DNA of 64,000 bases from Thiofaba sp039822285. Its GTDB lineage: Bacteria > Pseudomonadota > Gammaproteobacteria > Halothiobacillales > Halothiobacillaceae. The stretch is taken from the NCBI RefSeq assembly GCF_039822285.1, contig NZ_JBAJEY010000007.1, positions 49,384-113,383 on the forward strand, given 5' to 3'. Below, in pieces: positions 25,573-35,076 of this stretch. The notes under the pieces are model-generated. The model did not search any database. It saw only the letters and a program-made list of their open reading frames with translations, and had not been told where the DNA came from. A program made the position numbers and the translations under genes. Within the stretch, counting starts at the first letter, position 1; the number at the start of each line of letters is the position of its first letter.

Positions 25573-27389
25573 CAGTCGGCCTCCCCCTGCTCATCGGTCG
25601 CCGCCGCCTTGAGGGCGAAATCCCCCAACAACCAGGCATCCATGACCCGGCGCACGATCGGCCCGGCCGTGCCCGAACCGTGCTGGCCGTTCTCGACAAA
25701 GGCCGCCACCGCGATCGCCGGTGCCTCCACCGGAGCGTAGCCGATGAACACCGCATGGTCATGCAGCTTGCGCGAGAGTTTCTTTTCATCATAGGTCTCG
25801 CTCTGCTTCACGGTGAAGACCTGCGCGGTCCCGCTCTTACCGGCGATGCGGTAGGGAGCACCGCGGATGACCTTGGCCGTGCCGTAGTCGGAATTGATCA
25901 CATGATCCATGCCCGCCAGCACCGCATCCCAATGGGCCGCCTTGCGCACCACGATGGGCTCCAGGGGCTCGACCACGGCATCCTTGGCAAGATGCGGCCG
26001 CACCGGCTGGCCGCGCTGGGCCAGGGTCGCCACCATCTGCGCGAGCTGCAGCGGCGTCGCCAGCATGTACCCCTGCCCAATGCCTGCGATCAGGGTCTCC
26101 CCCGGATACCACGACTGTCCTCTCGCCGCCCTCTTCCAGGCGCGCGAGGGTACGAGCCCGGAAACCTCGCCCGGCAGGTCGATGCCAGTCGGCCGGCCGA
26201 GGCCGAAGCGGGTAAAAAACTCGTGCATGCGATCGATGCCCATGCGATGCGCCAGGTCGTAGAAATACACATCGCAGGACTGAGCGATGGCCCGGTCGAG
26301 GTCGACCCAGCCGTGCCCGCTCTTCTTCCAGTCGCGGTAACGGTGGCTGTCGTTCGGCAGCTGGTAGTAAGGACCGGCGAACATGCGGAACTCGGGCGTG
26401 ATCAGGCCGTGCTCGAGGCCCGCCAGCCCCATCAGCGGCTTGACCGTCGACCCCGGCGGATAGGCCGCCGCAAGGGCCCGATTGAACAGGGGCCGGTCGG
26501 GATTCTCGACCAGCGCCTTGTAGTCCCCGCCGCGGATGCCATTGACGAACAGATTGGGGTCGAAACCGGGCTTGCTGACGAAGGCCAACACCTCCCCATT
26601 GCGCGGATCGAGGGCGACGACGGCGCCGAGGAAGTCACCGAGCGCAGCCTCGGCCACCTCCTGCAGGCGCAGATCGAGGGTCAGGTGGATATCCTCGCCC
26701 GGCGTGGCCGGCACCTCCTCCAGCACTCGCAGGGTACGACCGTGGGCATCGACCTCGAGCTTGCGGTAACCGACCTCGCCGTGCAGGCGGTCCTCGTAAA
26801 ACCGCTCCAGCCCGGTCTTGCCGATATGCGAGGTGCCGCGGTAGGCCTCCTGGTCGATGGTCGCAAGGTCACGCTCGTTGATCCGGCCAACATAGCCGAC
26901 CACGTGCGCCACCTTCTCCCGCTGGGGGTAGACGCGGGTCAGACGGGCCTGCACCTCCACCCCCGGCAGGCGCGGGCGCTCGACGGCCAGCCGGGCCACC
27001 TCTTCCTCGGTGAGGTTGAGCTTGAGGGGGATGCTGTCAAAGGAACGGCTGGCCTTGAGGGTCTTGCGGAAACGCCCGAGCTCGGATTCATCCAGCTCGA
27101 GCAAGGTGGCCAGACGCTGGAGGGTGGCCTCCATGTCCGGCACCTGCTCGGGGACGAGCTCGACCTGGAAGGCAGGGGCATTGTCGGCCAGCACCACGCC
27201 ATTGCGGTCGTAGATCAGGCCGCGCGCGGGCGGGATGGGTTCGATGCGCGTCCGGTTTTGCTCGGCCAGGCTGGCGAAACGCTCGTGCGCGGTGACCTGC
27301 AGCCAGGCCACGCGCGCGATCACCGCGCCGAGCAGAAGAAAGCAGATGAGGCCGGCGATGACGGCACGCTGCAGGACGAGGCCCCGCAT
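25572..27389 (-). CDS. mrdA: Penicillin-binding protein 2 (MrdA)
   Basis: Peptidoglycan DD-transpeptidase of the elongasome and partner of RodA. One N-terminal membrane helix (VIAGLICFLLLGAVIARVAW) is followed by the pedestal domain and the transpeptidase domain, with SxxK in PPGSTVKPL and KSGTAQ near the end. I place the start at the ATG at 27389, giving 605 residues with GGAGGA ten bases upstream and the membrane helix near the N-terminus. The open frame reaches 27503, but the extra 38 residues are Arg/Gly-rich and lack a ribosome-binding site. First gene of mrdA-rodA-mltB-rlpA. Confidence 0.93.
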   Translation of the reverse strand: MRGLVLQRAVIAGLICFLLLGAVIARVAWLQVTAHERFASLAEQNRTRIEPIPPARGLIYDRNGVVLADNAPAFQVELVPEQVPDMEATLQRLATLLELDESELGRFRKTLKASRSFDSIPLKLNLTEEEVARLAVERPRLPGVEVQARLTRVYPQREKVAHVVGYVGRINERDLATIDQEAYRGTSHIGKTGLERFYEDRLHGEVGYRKLEVDAHGRTLRVLEEVPATPGEDIHLTLDLRLQEVAEAALGDFLGAVVALDPRNGEVLAFVSKPGFDPNLFVNGIRGGDYKALVENPDRPLFNRALAAAYPPGSTVKPLMGLAGLEHGLITPEFRMFAGPYYQLPNDSHRYRDWKKSGHGWVDLDRAIAQSCDVYFYDLAHRMGIDRMHEFFTRFGLGRPTGIDLPGEVSGLVPSRAWKRAARGQSWYPGETLIAGIGQGYMLATPLQLAQMVATLAQRGQPVRPHLAKDAVVEPLEPIVVRKAAHWDAVLAGMDHVINSDYGTAKVIRGAPYRIAGKSGTAQVFTVKQSETYDEKKLSRKLHDHAVFIGYAPVEAPAIAVAAFVENGQHGSGTAGPIVRRVMDAWLLGDFALKAAATDEQGEAD

Positions 27390-27574
27390 GTGCCCCCCGT
27401 CCTCCATCGGCCTGGGAGATCGGTCTCCGCCCCTCCATGAACGTCGCCCCGCGGATCGCCCCCGCCAGGCCCCTCCCTGATTCGCCCAGGACGAATCGGT
27501 CATGAGCGAGGGATCAGGCGCTCATCGGGATTCGCCGCAAGGCGCCCCCGAGGGACGACCGCCCCCCGAAGGGT

Positions 27575-27594
27575 GCCGCCCCCGGAGGGGCGGC
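27575..27594 (-). terminator. Possible hairpin terminator after ppa
   Basis: Perfect eight-base-pair stem GCCGCCCC / GGGGCGGC in the 222-base gap between ppa and the chosen mrdA start. More GC-rich inverted segments follow. There is no U-tract, so termination is uncertain. Confidence 0.35.
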
Positions 27595-27611
27595 ATCCGG
27601 CCAATGCCATC

Positions 27612-28151
27612 TTAACCAAGCACCCCGGCCTTGTAGCGCTCGACCGAGGCGAGGATCTCGGCGCGCGCGGCAGCGGCGTCCGCCCAGCCCTCGACCTTGA
27701 CCCACTTACCTTTCTCAAGCGCCTTGTACTGCTCGAAGAAGTGGGCAATCTGGCCGCGCAGCAGCTCTGGCAGGTCGGTGACCTCCTGCACGTGGTCGTA
27801 GAGCGGGGTCAGCTTGCCGAACGGCACGGCCACCAGCTTGGCGTCCACTCCGGCCTCATCGCTCATCTTCAGCATGCCCACCGGGCGGCAGCGGATCACG
27901 GCACCGGGCATCAGCGGGGTCGGGGTCACCACCAGCACGTCGACCGGATCGCCGTCGTCGGACAGGGTGTGCGGGATGAAGCCGTAGTTGCAGGGATAGA
28001 ACATGGCGGTGGCCATGAAGCGGTCCACCACCAGCGCGCCGCTCTCCTTGTCGATCTCATACTTGACCGGGGCGCCCTGGGCAGGGATCTCGATGATGAC
28101 GTTGATGTCCTCGGGAACGCTCTTGCCCGCCGGGATGTGCTCGATCTGCAT
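27612..28151 (-). CDS. ppa: Inorganic pyrophosphatase
   Basis: Soluble family I enzyme that hydrolyses pyrophosphate to two phosphates, pulling biosynthetic reactions forward. It has 179 residues (E. coli 176). Metal and substrate residues lie in VKYEIDKESG, FYPCNYGFIPHT and the signature DDGDPVDVLVV, with KWVKVEGW near the C-terminus. The ATG at 28151 (MQIEHIPAGK) has GAGG eight bases upstream. The frame stays open far upstream, antisense to adk, but that part is not conserved. It diverges from adk. Confidence 0.97.
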   Translation of the reverse strand: MQIEHIPAGKSVPEDINVIIEIPAQGAPVKYEIDKESGALVVDRFMATAMFYPCNYGFIPHTLSDDGDPVDVLVVTPTPLMPGAVIRCRPVGMLKMSDEAGVDAKLVAVPFGKLTPLYDHVQEVTDLPELLRGQIAHFFEQYKALEKGKWVKVEGWADAAAARAEILASVERYKAGVLG

Positions 28152-28184
28152 GCCAAATGCCTCGTGATGTTGGATCAGGCGTGT

Positions 28185-28190
28185 ATTATA
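28185..28190 (-). promoter_or_regulatory. Probable -10 element for ppa
   Basis: Perfect TATAAT on the minus strand, 33 bases ahead of the ppa ATG, in the 96-base gap that also has to serve adk. No good -35 is found at 16-18 bases, so an activator or an extended -10 may be involved. Confidence 0.4.
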
Positions 28191-28247
28191 AGCGGTTTGA
28201 ATAGCTGCCGACCATGCGGCAGACCGATCCAACACAGGACTCTCGAC

Positions 28248-28898
28248 ATGCGCATCGTTCTCCTCGGCGCCCCCGGCTCTGGCAAGGGCACGCAATCCAA
28301 GTTCCTGGTCGAGCACTACAAGGTGCCGCAGATCTCCACCGGCGACCTTTTGCGCGCCCAGGTGGCGGCCGGCACCCCGCTCGGCCGCAAGGCCAAGGAG
28401 GCCATGGACCATGGCCAGCTGGTATCGGACGACATCGTGCTCGGCATGATCCGCGAGCGCCTGGCCGAGGACGACACCCAAAACGGCTTCATCCTCGACG
28501 GCTTCCCGCGCAACCTCGCCCAGGCCAGCGCCCTGGACGCCCTGCTGGCGGACCTTGGCAAGCCGCTGCAAGCCGCCATCCTGCTGGATGTGCCGTTCGA
28601 GGATCTGATGCAGCGCCTAACCGGCCGCATGACCTGCGCCAAGTGCGGCGCGGTGTACAACAAGTACACCCATGCCCCACGCAAGGCCGGCGTGTGCGAT
28701 GTCTGCGGCGGCGAACTGACCCAGCGCGCGGACGACAACGAGGAGACGGTAGGCAAGCGCCTGCAGGTCTTCGAGGCGCAGACCGCTCCGCTGGTCAACT
28801 TCTACAAGGCCGAGGGCAAGCTCCACACCGTGGATGGCCGCCGTTCCATGGAGGCCATCTTCGCGGACTTCCGCGCCATCATCGACCGCCTGGCCTGA
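28248..28898 (+). CDS. adk: Adenylate kinase (zinc-LID type)
   Basis: Interconverts AMP and ATP with two ADP; cytosolic. It has 216 residues of the long-type kinase. The P-loop GAPGSGKGTQ is at 7-16, and STGDLLRAQV and GFPRNLAQA follow. The LID carries two CxxC pairs (CAKCGAVY and CDVCGG), so it probably binds structural zinc, unlike E. coli Adk. The ATG at 28248 gives the canonical MRIVLLGAPG start. lptD follows after nine bases, so adk may head the lptD-surA-pdxA operon. Confidence 0.97.
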   Translation: MRIVLLGAPGSGKGTQSKFLVEHYKVPQISTGDLLRAQVAAGTPLGRKAKEAMDHGQLVSDDIVLGMIRERLAEDDTQNGFILDGFPRNLAQASALDALLADLGKPLQAAILLDVPFEDLMQRLTGRMTCAKCGAVYNKYTHAPRKAGVCDVCGGELTQRADDNEETVGKRLQVFEAQTAPLVNFYKAEGKLHTVDGRRSMEAIFADFRAIIDRLA

Positions 28899-28907
28899 CG
28901 CCCCCCG

Positions 28908-31115
28908 ATGATCCCGGGGCGCCCGAGAAACCTGCCCCTCGCCCTGCTGCTGGCGCTGACCCTGATGCCGGCGGCACGGGCCTATGACCCGTACCGGCTT
29001 TGTCCGCCATTTGCCCCCACCCTGCCCGACCTTCCTGCCCTAGCCCCTGGCGCCCCCGCAGCAGCGGAGGCCGACTACGCTCACCACGATGGCAAGGTCG
29101 CCACCCTCGAAGGGGATGTTCGCCTGCAGCGCGCCGACCAGCGCCTGCTGGCCGAGCGGGTGCGTTACACCCTGAACCCCGAGCAGATCGAGGCCAAGGC
29201 CCCGGCGGGCGGGGAGCTGCGCTACTGGGACCCGACCCGCATCCTGTTCGCCCGCGAGGCCCGCTTCTGGCCCGGCGAGGATCGCGGTGAGCTCACGGGG
29301 GCCCGCTTCTGGCTCACCCAGGGGCACCTCTCCGGCCGCAGCACCGCCATCACCCGCCTGGATGCCCAGCACGACCGGCTCGAGGACGTCACCCTCTCCA
29401 GCTGCCCCGAGTCCAAGCGCGACTGGGAACTTTCCGCGCGCCGGATGGAGCTCGACCATGAGCGCGGACGCGGCGTCGCACGCGACACCACCCTGCGCTT
29501 TCTGGGCGTGCCACTGTTCTACTCGCCCTGGCTCGACTTCCCACTCGACGACCGCCGTGCCAGCGGCTTCCTCTACCCCAACCTCGGCTTTTCCAGCAAG
29601 CGGGGCTTCGAGGTCGCGGTGCCCTGGTACTGGAACATCGCCCCCGAGCGCGACGCCACCTTCACCCTGCGCCCGATGAGCAAGCGCGGCCTCATGCTCC
29701 AGGGCGAGTACCGCGAGCTGTGGCGGGAAGGGCGCGGCCAGCTCAACCTCGACTGGCTGCCGCACGACGACGAGCGCGGCAGCGACCACCGCTACCTGCT
29801 GAACGCCCGGGCCGACAGCCGGTTGGGCGACTGGAACGGCTCGCTGGCGGTACGCCGCGCCTCCGACATGGACTTCATGCGCGACTTCAGCCTCACCCCT
29901 TGGGGCAGCATCACCGACTACCTTGAATCGCATGCCAGCCTCGCCCGCAGCTTCGGCCACTGGAACCTGCTGCTGAATGCCCAAGCCTGGCAGACCCTCA
30001 CCTACAACGTGACCGAGGCCGGCCGCCCCTACCGGCGTCTGCCGCAACTCCTGCTCACCGGCCATGAAGACGCAGGCCCGCTGCGCCTGACCTTGGAGAG
30101 CGAGGCTGTGCGATTTGCCCACGAATTCGAGCTCAAGCCGCAAGGCGAGCGCTATGCTCTCGTACCGGCGATCAGCCTGCCCGTCGAGGGGCGCTGGTAC
30201 AGCATCACCCCGCGCCTCGCATTCGATGCGCTGCGCTACCAGCTCGAGGACACCCAGCAAACCCGCACGGCCCCCATCGCGAGCTTTGACGCGCGGCTGT
30301 TCTTCGATCGCTACGGCGAACAAACCCACCAGCAACTCGAGCCGCGCCTGTATTACCTCTACGTCCCGTACCGCGAACAGGACGGCCCGCTGTTCGACAC
30401 GAGCCTGGCCACCCCCAGCCTATCCCGCCTCTTTGCCCCCAACCGCTTCCTTGGGCGCGACCGGCTGGGCGACGCCAATGCACTCAGCTACGCCCTGACC
30501 TGGCGCGCCCTGGATACCCGCGAGGGCTATGAGCGGATGAGCCTTGCCCTGGGCCAGCGCTACCGCTTTGCGGATGAACGGGTCACCCTTCCGGGGGGCA
30601 CAGGCTACGCTGCCGGGGCTGGGGAGGTCATGGGCGAACTGGGCCTTGGCTTCAGCCGCAGCTGGCGCCTGCGCCTGACTGCTGCGACCGACCCCGCACT
30701 CGACAAGCTCACCCAGACCTATGCCCTGCTCGGTTACCGTGGGGCGGATCAGCGCCTGCTCAACCTGCACTACGCGAAGCACAAGGATGACCCCGGCCTG
30801 CCCGATCTGGAACAGGCCGGCCTCTCCTTCGCCTGGCCCATCAACCGCCAGTGGCGCCTGCTCGGCAGCCTGGTGCATGACCTCAAGGGCGAGGCGGTCA
30901 TCCAGGCGCTGGCCGGGGTGGAATATGACAGCTGCTGCTGGAGGCTGCGCCTGGGGGCTCGCCGCTGGGCGGTCGACACCCCTGACCCCACCCAGATCAA
31001 GCTCGACAGCGCCATGCTGATCCAGCTCGAACTGAAGGGGCTGGGCGGTCTCGGCTCGCAGGCTGACAGGCAGTTCGAACGTGATATTCTTGGCTTCTCT
31101 ACGTTCCACCCCTGA
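28908..31115 (+). CDS. lptD: LPS-assembly outer membrane protein LptD
   Basis: Outer-membrane beta-barrel that, with the LptE lipoprotein, inserts lipopolysaccharide into the outer leaflet. It has 735 residues (E. coli 784): a signal peptide (to about residue 25), an N-terminal OstA/LptA-like beta-jellyroll (about 50-190) and a C-terminal barrel. The disulfide cysteines are conserved: Cys32 (RLCPPF), one in SSCPESK and the adjacent pair in YDSCCWRL. Those disulfides are needed for function in E. coli. surA, whose chaperone helps fold LptD, begins 13 bases after the stop. Confidence 0.95.
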   Translation: MIPGRPRNLPLALLLALTLMPAARAYDPYRLCPPFAPTLPDLPALAPGAPAAAEADYAHHDGKVATLEGDVRLQRADQRLLAERVRYTLNPEQIEAKAPAGGELRYWDPTRILFAREARFWPGEDRGELTGARFWLTQGHLSGRSTAITRLDAQHDRLEDVTLSSCPESKRDWELSARRMELDHERGRGVARDTTLRFLGVPLFYSPWLDFPLDDRRASGFLYPNLGFSSKRGFEVAVPWYWNIAPERDATFTLRPMSKRGLMLQGEYRELWREGRGQLNLDWLPHDDERGSDHRYLLNARADSRLGDWNGSLAVRRASDMDFMRDFSLTPWGSITDYLESHASLARSFGHWNLLLNAQAWQTLTYNVTEAGRPYRRLPQLLLTGHEDAGPLRLTLESEAVRFAHEFELKPQGERYALVPAISLPVEGRWYSITPRLAFDALRYQLEDTQQTRTAPIASFDARLFFDRYGEQTHQQLEPRLYYLYVPYREQDGPLFDTSLATPSLSRLFAPNRFLGRDRLGDANALSYALTWRALDTREGYERMSLALGQRYRFADERVTLPGGTGYAAGAGEVMGELGLGFSRSWRLRLTAATDPALDKLTQTYALLGYRGADQRLLNLHYAKHKDDPGLPDLEQAGLSFAWPINRQWRLLGSLVHDLKGEAVIQALAGVEYDSCCWRLRLGARRWAVDTPDPTQIKLDSAMLIQLELKGLGGLGSQADRQFERDILGFSTFHP

Positions 31116-31128
31116 ACGGACGCCATTC

Positions 31129-32499
31129 ATGCCCCGCTTCCCGATCGCACGGCCCCTCTGCCTGGCCGGCATCCTGCTCGCCCTCGGCGGCCCGCTGCAC
31201 GCCGCCCCCCAGTCTTCCACAGCCGCCGTCGCCGCGCCGAAGGCGCAGGACCAGGGTGAACTGATCCCCCTTGATCGCGTCGTCGCCATCGTCAACAACG
31301 AGGCGATCACCGAACGCGAGCTGGCAGCCGAGATGGCCCGCATCACCAACCGCCTGCGCGCCAGCGGCCGCGCTGTGCCGCCCACCGAGGTGCTGCTGCC
31401 GCAGGTGCTCGAGCGCATGATGATCCAGCGCGCCGAGCTGCAATACGCCAAGCTGACCGGCATCACGGTCGACGACCTGAGCCTGGACAACGCCGTGCGC
31501 GGCATCGCCAATGACAATGGCATGAGCATCGAGCAGTTCCGTGCCGCCCTGGCGAAGGAGGGTACCGACTGGGCGGGATTCCGCGAGCAGGTACGCCAGG
31601 AGATCATCCTGGGCCGCCTGCACAAGCGCGAGGTCTTCGATCGCATGCAGATCTCCGACAAGGAGATCGACGACTTCCTCGCCAGCAGGCAGGTCAAGTC
31701 CGGCGAGGCGCGCGAATTCCATGTGCGCCACATCCTCGTCGCCCTGCCCGAAAACGCGGGCCCGGCCGAGATTGCCAAGGCACGGGCCAAGGCCGAGGCG
31801 GCGCTGAAGGAGCTGCAGGGCGGGGCCGAGTTCGCCGGCGTGGCCGCCCGCTTCTCCGACGCGCGCGACGCGCTGGAGGGCGGCGACCTCGGCTGGCGCC
31901 CGCTCGACCGCCTGCCCACCGTCTATGCCGAGGCCGCGCAGGGCCTCAAGGCCGGCCAGCTGTCCGAACTTTTACGCAGCCCGAGCGGCTTCCACATCAT
32001 CCAGCTGGCGGAGGTGCGCGGTGCGCAGGGCCAGGCCGCGACGCTGACCGAGACCCACGCCCGCCATATCCTGATCCAGCCACGCGAGAACGTCTCCGAC
32101 GACGAGGCCCGTCGTCGCCTCGCCGAGCTGCGCGAGCGCATCCTCAAGGGCGAGGACTTCGCCGCCCTGGCGCGCACCTACTCCGATGACAAGGGCTCCG
32201 CCGAGCGCGGCGGCGATCTGGGCTGGGCTCGCCCTGGCATGATGGTCGAGGCCTTCGAGCAGGTCATGAACGCCACCGCGCCCGGCCAGGTGAGCGAACC
32301 GTTCCGCTCTCCCTTCGGCTGGCACATCGTGCAGGTGCTCGAGCGCCGCGACGCCAGCGGCAATGCCGAGTTCCTGCGCCAGCAGGCGCGCGAGGCCATC
32401 GGCCGGCGCAAGGCCGAAGAAGAACTCGAGCGCTGGCAGCGCCGCCTGAAGGACGAGGCCTACACCGAGATCCTCATCGGCAACGGCGCCGGCAAGTGA
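31129..32499 (+). CDS. surA: Periplasmic chaperone and peptidyl-prolyl isomerase SurA
   Basis: Folds outer-membrane beta-barrel proteins in the periplasm. It has 456 residues with a signal peptide (to about LGGPLHAAP), a SurA N-terminal chaperone domain (LDRVVAIVNNEAITERELAAE) and two parvulin domains, marked by REFHVRHILVALPENA and ETHARHILIQPREN. I use the ATG at 31129, which begins the signal peptide. The frame opens 16 codons earlier inside lptD, with no support. The last four bases overlap pdxA. Confidence 0.96.
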   Translation: MPRFPIARPLCLAGILLALGGPLHAAPQSSTAAVAAPKAQDQGELIPLDRVVAIVNNEAITERELAAEMARITNRLRASGRAVPPTEVLLPQVLERMMIQRAELQYAKLTGITVDDLSLDNAVRGIANDNGMSIEQFRAALAKEGTDWAGFREQVRQEIILGRLHKREVFDRMQISDKEIDDFLASRQVKSGEAREFHVRHILVALPENAGPAEIAKARAKAEAALKELQGGAEFAGVAARFSDARDALEGGDLGWRPLDRLPTVYAEAAQGLKAGQLSELLRSPSGFHIIQLAEVRGAQGQAATLTETHARHILIQPRENVSDDEARRRLAELRERILKGEDFAALARTYSDDKGSAERGGDLGWARPGMMVEAFEQVMNATAPGQVSEPFRSPFGWHIVQVLERRDASGNAEFLRQQAREAIGRRKAEEELERWQRRLKDEAYTEILIGNGAGK

Positions 32500-33488
32500 C
32501 CACCACGCTGAAATTGGCCCTCACCCCTGGCGAGCCCGCCGGGATCGGGCCGGATCTTGCCATCCAGCTCGTCCAGCAGCCCCTGCCGGTCGAACTGGTG
32601 GCCTTCGCCGACCCCGGGCTTCTGCGCGAGCGCGCCGCCCGTCTCGGCCTGCCGCTGACCCTCCTCCCCCATGACCCCCATCGTCCGCCCCGCCTGCCGA
32701 ATGCAGGGGAGCTGAGCATCGCCACAGTCCCCCTGCGCACCCCCGCCGTGGCGGGGCGGCTGGATCCGGCCAATGCGGAATACGTGCTCGACACCCTGCG
32801 CGCCGCCACCCGCGCCTGCCTGGCGGGCGAGATGGCCGGGCTGGTCACCGGGCCGGTGCACAAGGGGGTGATCAACGAGGCCGGCATCCCCTTCACCGGC
32901 CACACCGAATTCCTCGCCGATCTTACCGGCGGGCACCCGGTGATGATGCTGGCCACGGGGCATCTGCGCGTTGCCCTGGCGACCACCCATCTGCCCCTGC
33001 GTGAAGTCGCGGATGCCATCACCCCCGCCCTGCTGGAGCAGGTCTGCCGCATCCTCGATCATGACCTGCGCGCCCGCTTCGGCCTCGCCCGCCCGCGTAT
33101 CCTGGTCGCTGGCCTCAACCCGCACGCGGGCGAAGGCGGGCACCTGGGACGCGAGGAGATCGACATCATCGCGCCGGTGCTCGAGCGCCTGCGTAGCGAA
33201 GGCATGCAGCTTATCGGCCCCCTGCCCGCCGATACCCTGTTCACCCGCGACCGTCTGCAGCATGCGGACGCCGTGCTCGCCATGTACCACGACCAGGGGC
33301 TGCCGGTGCTCAAGTACGCGGGCTTCGGTGAGGCGGTCAACATCACCCTCGGCCTGCCCTTGCTGCGCACCTCGGTCGACCACGGCACCGCGCTGGAACT
33401 GGCCGGCACCGGCCGCGCGCGTATCGACAGCCTGCGCCAGGCCGTGCTCATGGCCCACACCATGGTTTCGGCCTCGGCCGCCTCATAG
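32496..33488 (+). CDS. pdxA: 4-hydroxythreonine-4-phosphate dehydrogenase
   Basis: NAD-dependent oxidation step of the DXP-dependent vitamin B6 pathway. It has 330 residues (E. coli 329). The N-terminus LALTPGEPAGIGPDLAIQL and metal-binding histidines in FTGHTEFLAD, NPHAGEGGHLG and MYHDQGLPV match PdxA. The start is GTG at 32496, inside the surA stop (GTGA), which indicates coupled translation. rsmA follows after five bases. surA-pdxA-rsmA is the standard gammaproteobacterial order. Confidence 0.96.
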   Translation: MTTTLKLALTPGEPAGIGPDLAIQLVQQPLPVELVAFADPGLLRERAARLGLPLTLLPHDPHRPPRLPNAGELSIATVPLRTPAVAGRLDPANAEYVLDTLRAATRACLAGEMAGLVTGPVHKGVINEAGIPFTGHTEFLADLTGGHPVMMLATGHLRVALATTHLPLREVADAITPALLEQVCRILDHDLRARFGLARPRILVAGLNPHAGEGGHLGREEIDIIAPVLERLRSEGMQLIGPLPADTLFTRDRLQHADAVLAMYHDQGLPVLKYAGFGEAVNITLGLPLLRTSVDHGTALELAGTGRARIDSLRQAVLMAHTMVSASAAS

Positions 33489-33493
33489 ATCGC

Positions 33494-34288
33494 ATGACCA
33501 CGCACATCCCCCGCAAGCGCTTCGGCCAGCACTTCCTCCACGATCGCGGCGTGATTGCCCGCATCGTCCAGGCCATCGACCCCCGGCCTGGCCAGCGCAT
33601 CGTCGAGATCGGTCCCGGCCTCGGTGCCCTCACCGTGCCGGTGCTGGAGCGCTGCCAGAGGCTGGAGGTGGTCGAGCTGGATCGCGATGTCATCCCGCAC
33701 CTGACCGCCGCCTGCCAAGGCAAGGGCGAGCTCATCATCCACCAGGCCGATGCGTTGCAGTTCCGCTTCGCCGATCTTGCCCCACCGGGCGAGCGGCTCA
33801 GGATCATCGGCAACCTGCCCTACAACATCTCCACCCCGCTGCTGTTCCACCTGTTCGCCCAGGGGCCGGTGGTACAGGACATGACCTTCATGCTCCAGCT
33901 CGAGGTGTGCGAACGTCTGGCTGCGGCGCCGAACAGCGAGCACTACGGCCGCCTGTCGGTGATGGCCCAGTACCATGCCAAGGTCGAATACCTCTTCCAC
34001 GTCGGGCGTGGCGCGTTCAACCCGCCACCCAAGGTCGAGTCGGGCATCGTCCGCCTCACCCCCCACCTTGAGCCGCCGGTGGAGGTGGGCCATCCGGACA
34101 TCTTCAGCCGCATGGTCGCCCAGGCCTTCAACATGCGCCGCAAGACCCTGCGCAACGGCCTGAAGGGCTTCGTCGACGAGGCCGGCTTCGCCAGCGCGGG
34201 CATCGACCCGCAACGCCGACCGGAAACCCTGAGCCTCACTGAATTCGCGGCGCTCAGCCGGGTAGCCAGCGCCGCCGTCCAGGGCTGA
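33494..34288 (+). CDS. rsmA: 16S rRNA dimethyladenosine transferase RsmA (KsgA)
   Basis: Adds two methyl groups to each of two adjacent adenines near the 3' end of 16S rRNA, a checkpoint in 30S maturation. It has 264 residues. Motifs: KRFGQHFLHD, SAM-binding EIGPGLGALT, and the catalytic NLPYNIST. Loss of this enzyme gives kasugamycin resistance in E. coli. It is followed after 22 bases by pgl, which interrupts the usual rsmA-apaG order. Confidence 0.97.
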   Translation: MTTHIPRKRFGQHFLHDRGVIARIVQAIDPRPGQRIVEIGPGLGALTVPVLERCQRLEVVELDRDVIPHLTAACQGKGELIIHQADALQFRFADLAPPGERLRIIGNLPYNISTPLLFHLFAQGPVVQDMTFMLQLEVCERLAAAPNSEHYGRLSVMAQYHAKVEYLFHVGRGAFNPPPKVESGIVRLTPHLEPPVEVGHPDIFSRMVAQAFNMRRKTLRNGLKGFVDEAGFASAGIDPQRRPETLSLTEFAALSRVASAAVQG

Positions 34289-34310
34289 GCGGCGCGGGCG
34301 GACAGGCACC

Positions 34311-35045
34311 ATGCACGCTGAACTGCACGTCCACCCCGGCCCTGAAGCACTCGCCGCCGCCGTAGCCCGGCGCTGGGCCACGCTCGCAGAGGAGGCCATC
34401 GCGGAGCACGGCCGCTTTACCGTTGCCCTCTCGGGCGGGCGCACCCCGCGCATCCTCTATGAACTACTGGCCAGCCCGGCATGGCGCGACCGCCTCCCCT
34501 GGGGCCAGACCGAGTTGTACCTGGGCGATGAACGCTGCGTCCCCGCCGACCATGCGGACAGCAATGCGCGGATGGTGCGCGAGGCCCTGCTCGACCGTCT
34601 GCCCCATCCCCCCCTCTTCTTTCCGATGGTGAGCGATCCGATGCGCCCCGAGCAGGACGCCGCGCACTACGCCAGCCTGCTGCGGGAGCGTCTGGGCGAT
34701 GCGCCGATCCCGACCTTCGACCTGATTCTGCTCGGCATGGGCGCGGACGGCCATTTCGCCTCCCTGTTCCCGGGCACCACGGCGCTCGAAGACCGCGAGG
34801 CCTTCGCCCTAGCGCTGCGGGAGGAGCAAGTCGGCCATCGTCGCATCTCGCTCGGCCGCCGGGTCATCGCCGCCGCCCGCCGACGCATCGTCATGGTCAC
34901 GGGGGCGGACAAGCGGGCCGCCCTGGCCGAGGCCCTGCACGAGCCCGGCTCCCTGCTGCCCATCGCCCGCCTGCAGCGTCAGGCATCGCTCGAATGGCAT
35001 GTCGACCAGGCGGCCTACCCTGCCAAGCCGGCCGCGGGCGTTTAG
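34311..35045 (+). CDS. pgl: 6-phosphogluconolactonase
   Basis: Hydrolyses 6-phosphogluconolactone in the oxidative pentose phosphate or Entner-Doudoroff pathway. It has 244 residues of the DevB/SOL type (not the E. coli YbhE propeller type). Motifs: FTVALSGGRTPRILYELL, YLGDERCVPADHADSNARM and LLGMGADGHFASLFPGT. It stands between rsmA and apaG, where most relatives have no gene, and away from zwf or edd, so it looks inserted into the operon. Base composition matches its neighbours, so there is no sign of recent transfer. Confidence 0.93.
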   Translation: MHAELHVHPGPEALAAAVARRWATLAEEAIAEHGRFTVALSGGRTPRILYELLASPAWRDRLPWGQTELYLGDERCVPADHADSNARMVREALLDRLPHPPLFFPMVSDPMRPEQDAAHYASLLRERLGDAPIPTFDLILLGMGADGHFASLFPGTTALEDREAFALALREEQVGHRRISLGRRVIAAARRRIVMVTGADKRAALAEALHEPGSLLPIARLQRQASLEWHVDQAAYPAKPAAGV

Positions 35046-35076
35046 AATGATCGTCGTCATTCCAGCCCAGAACACC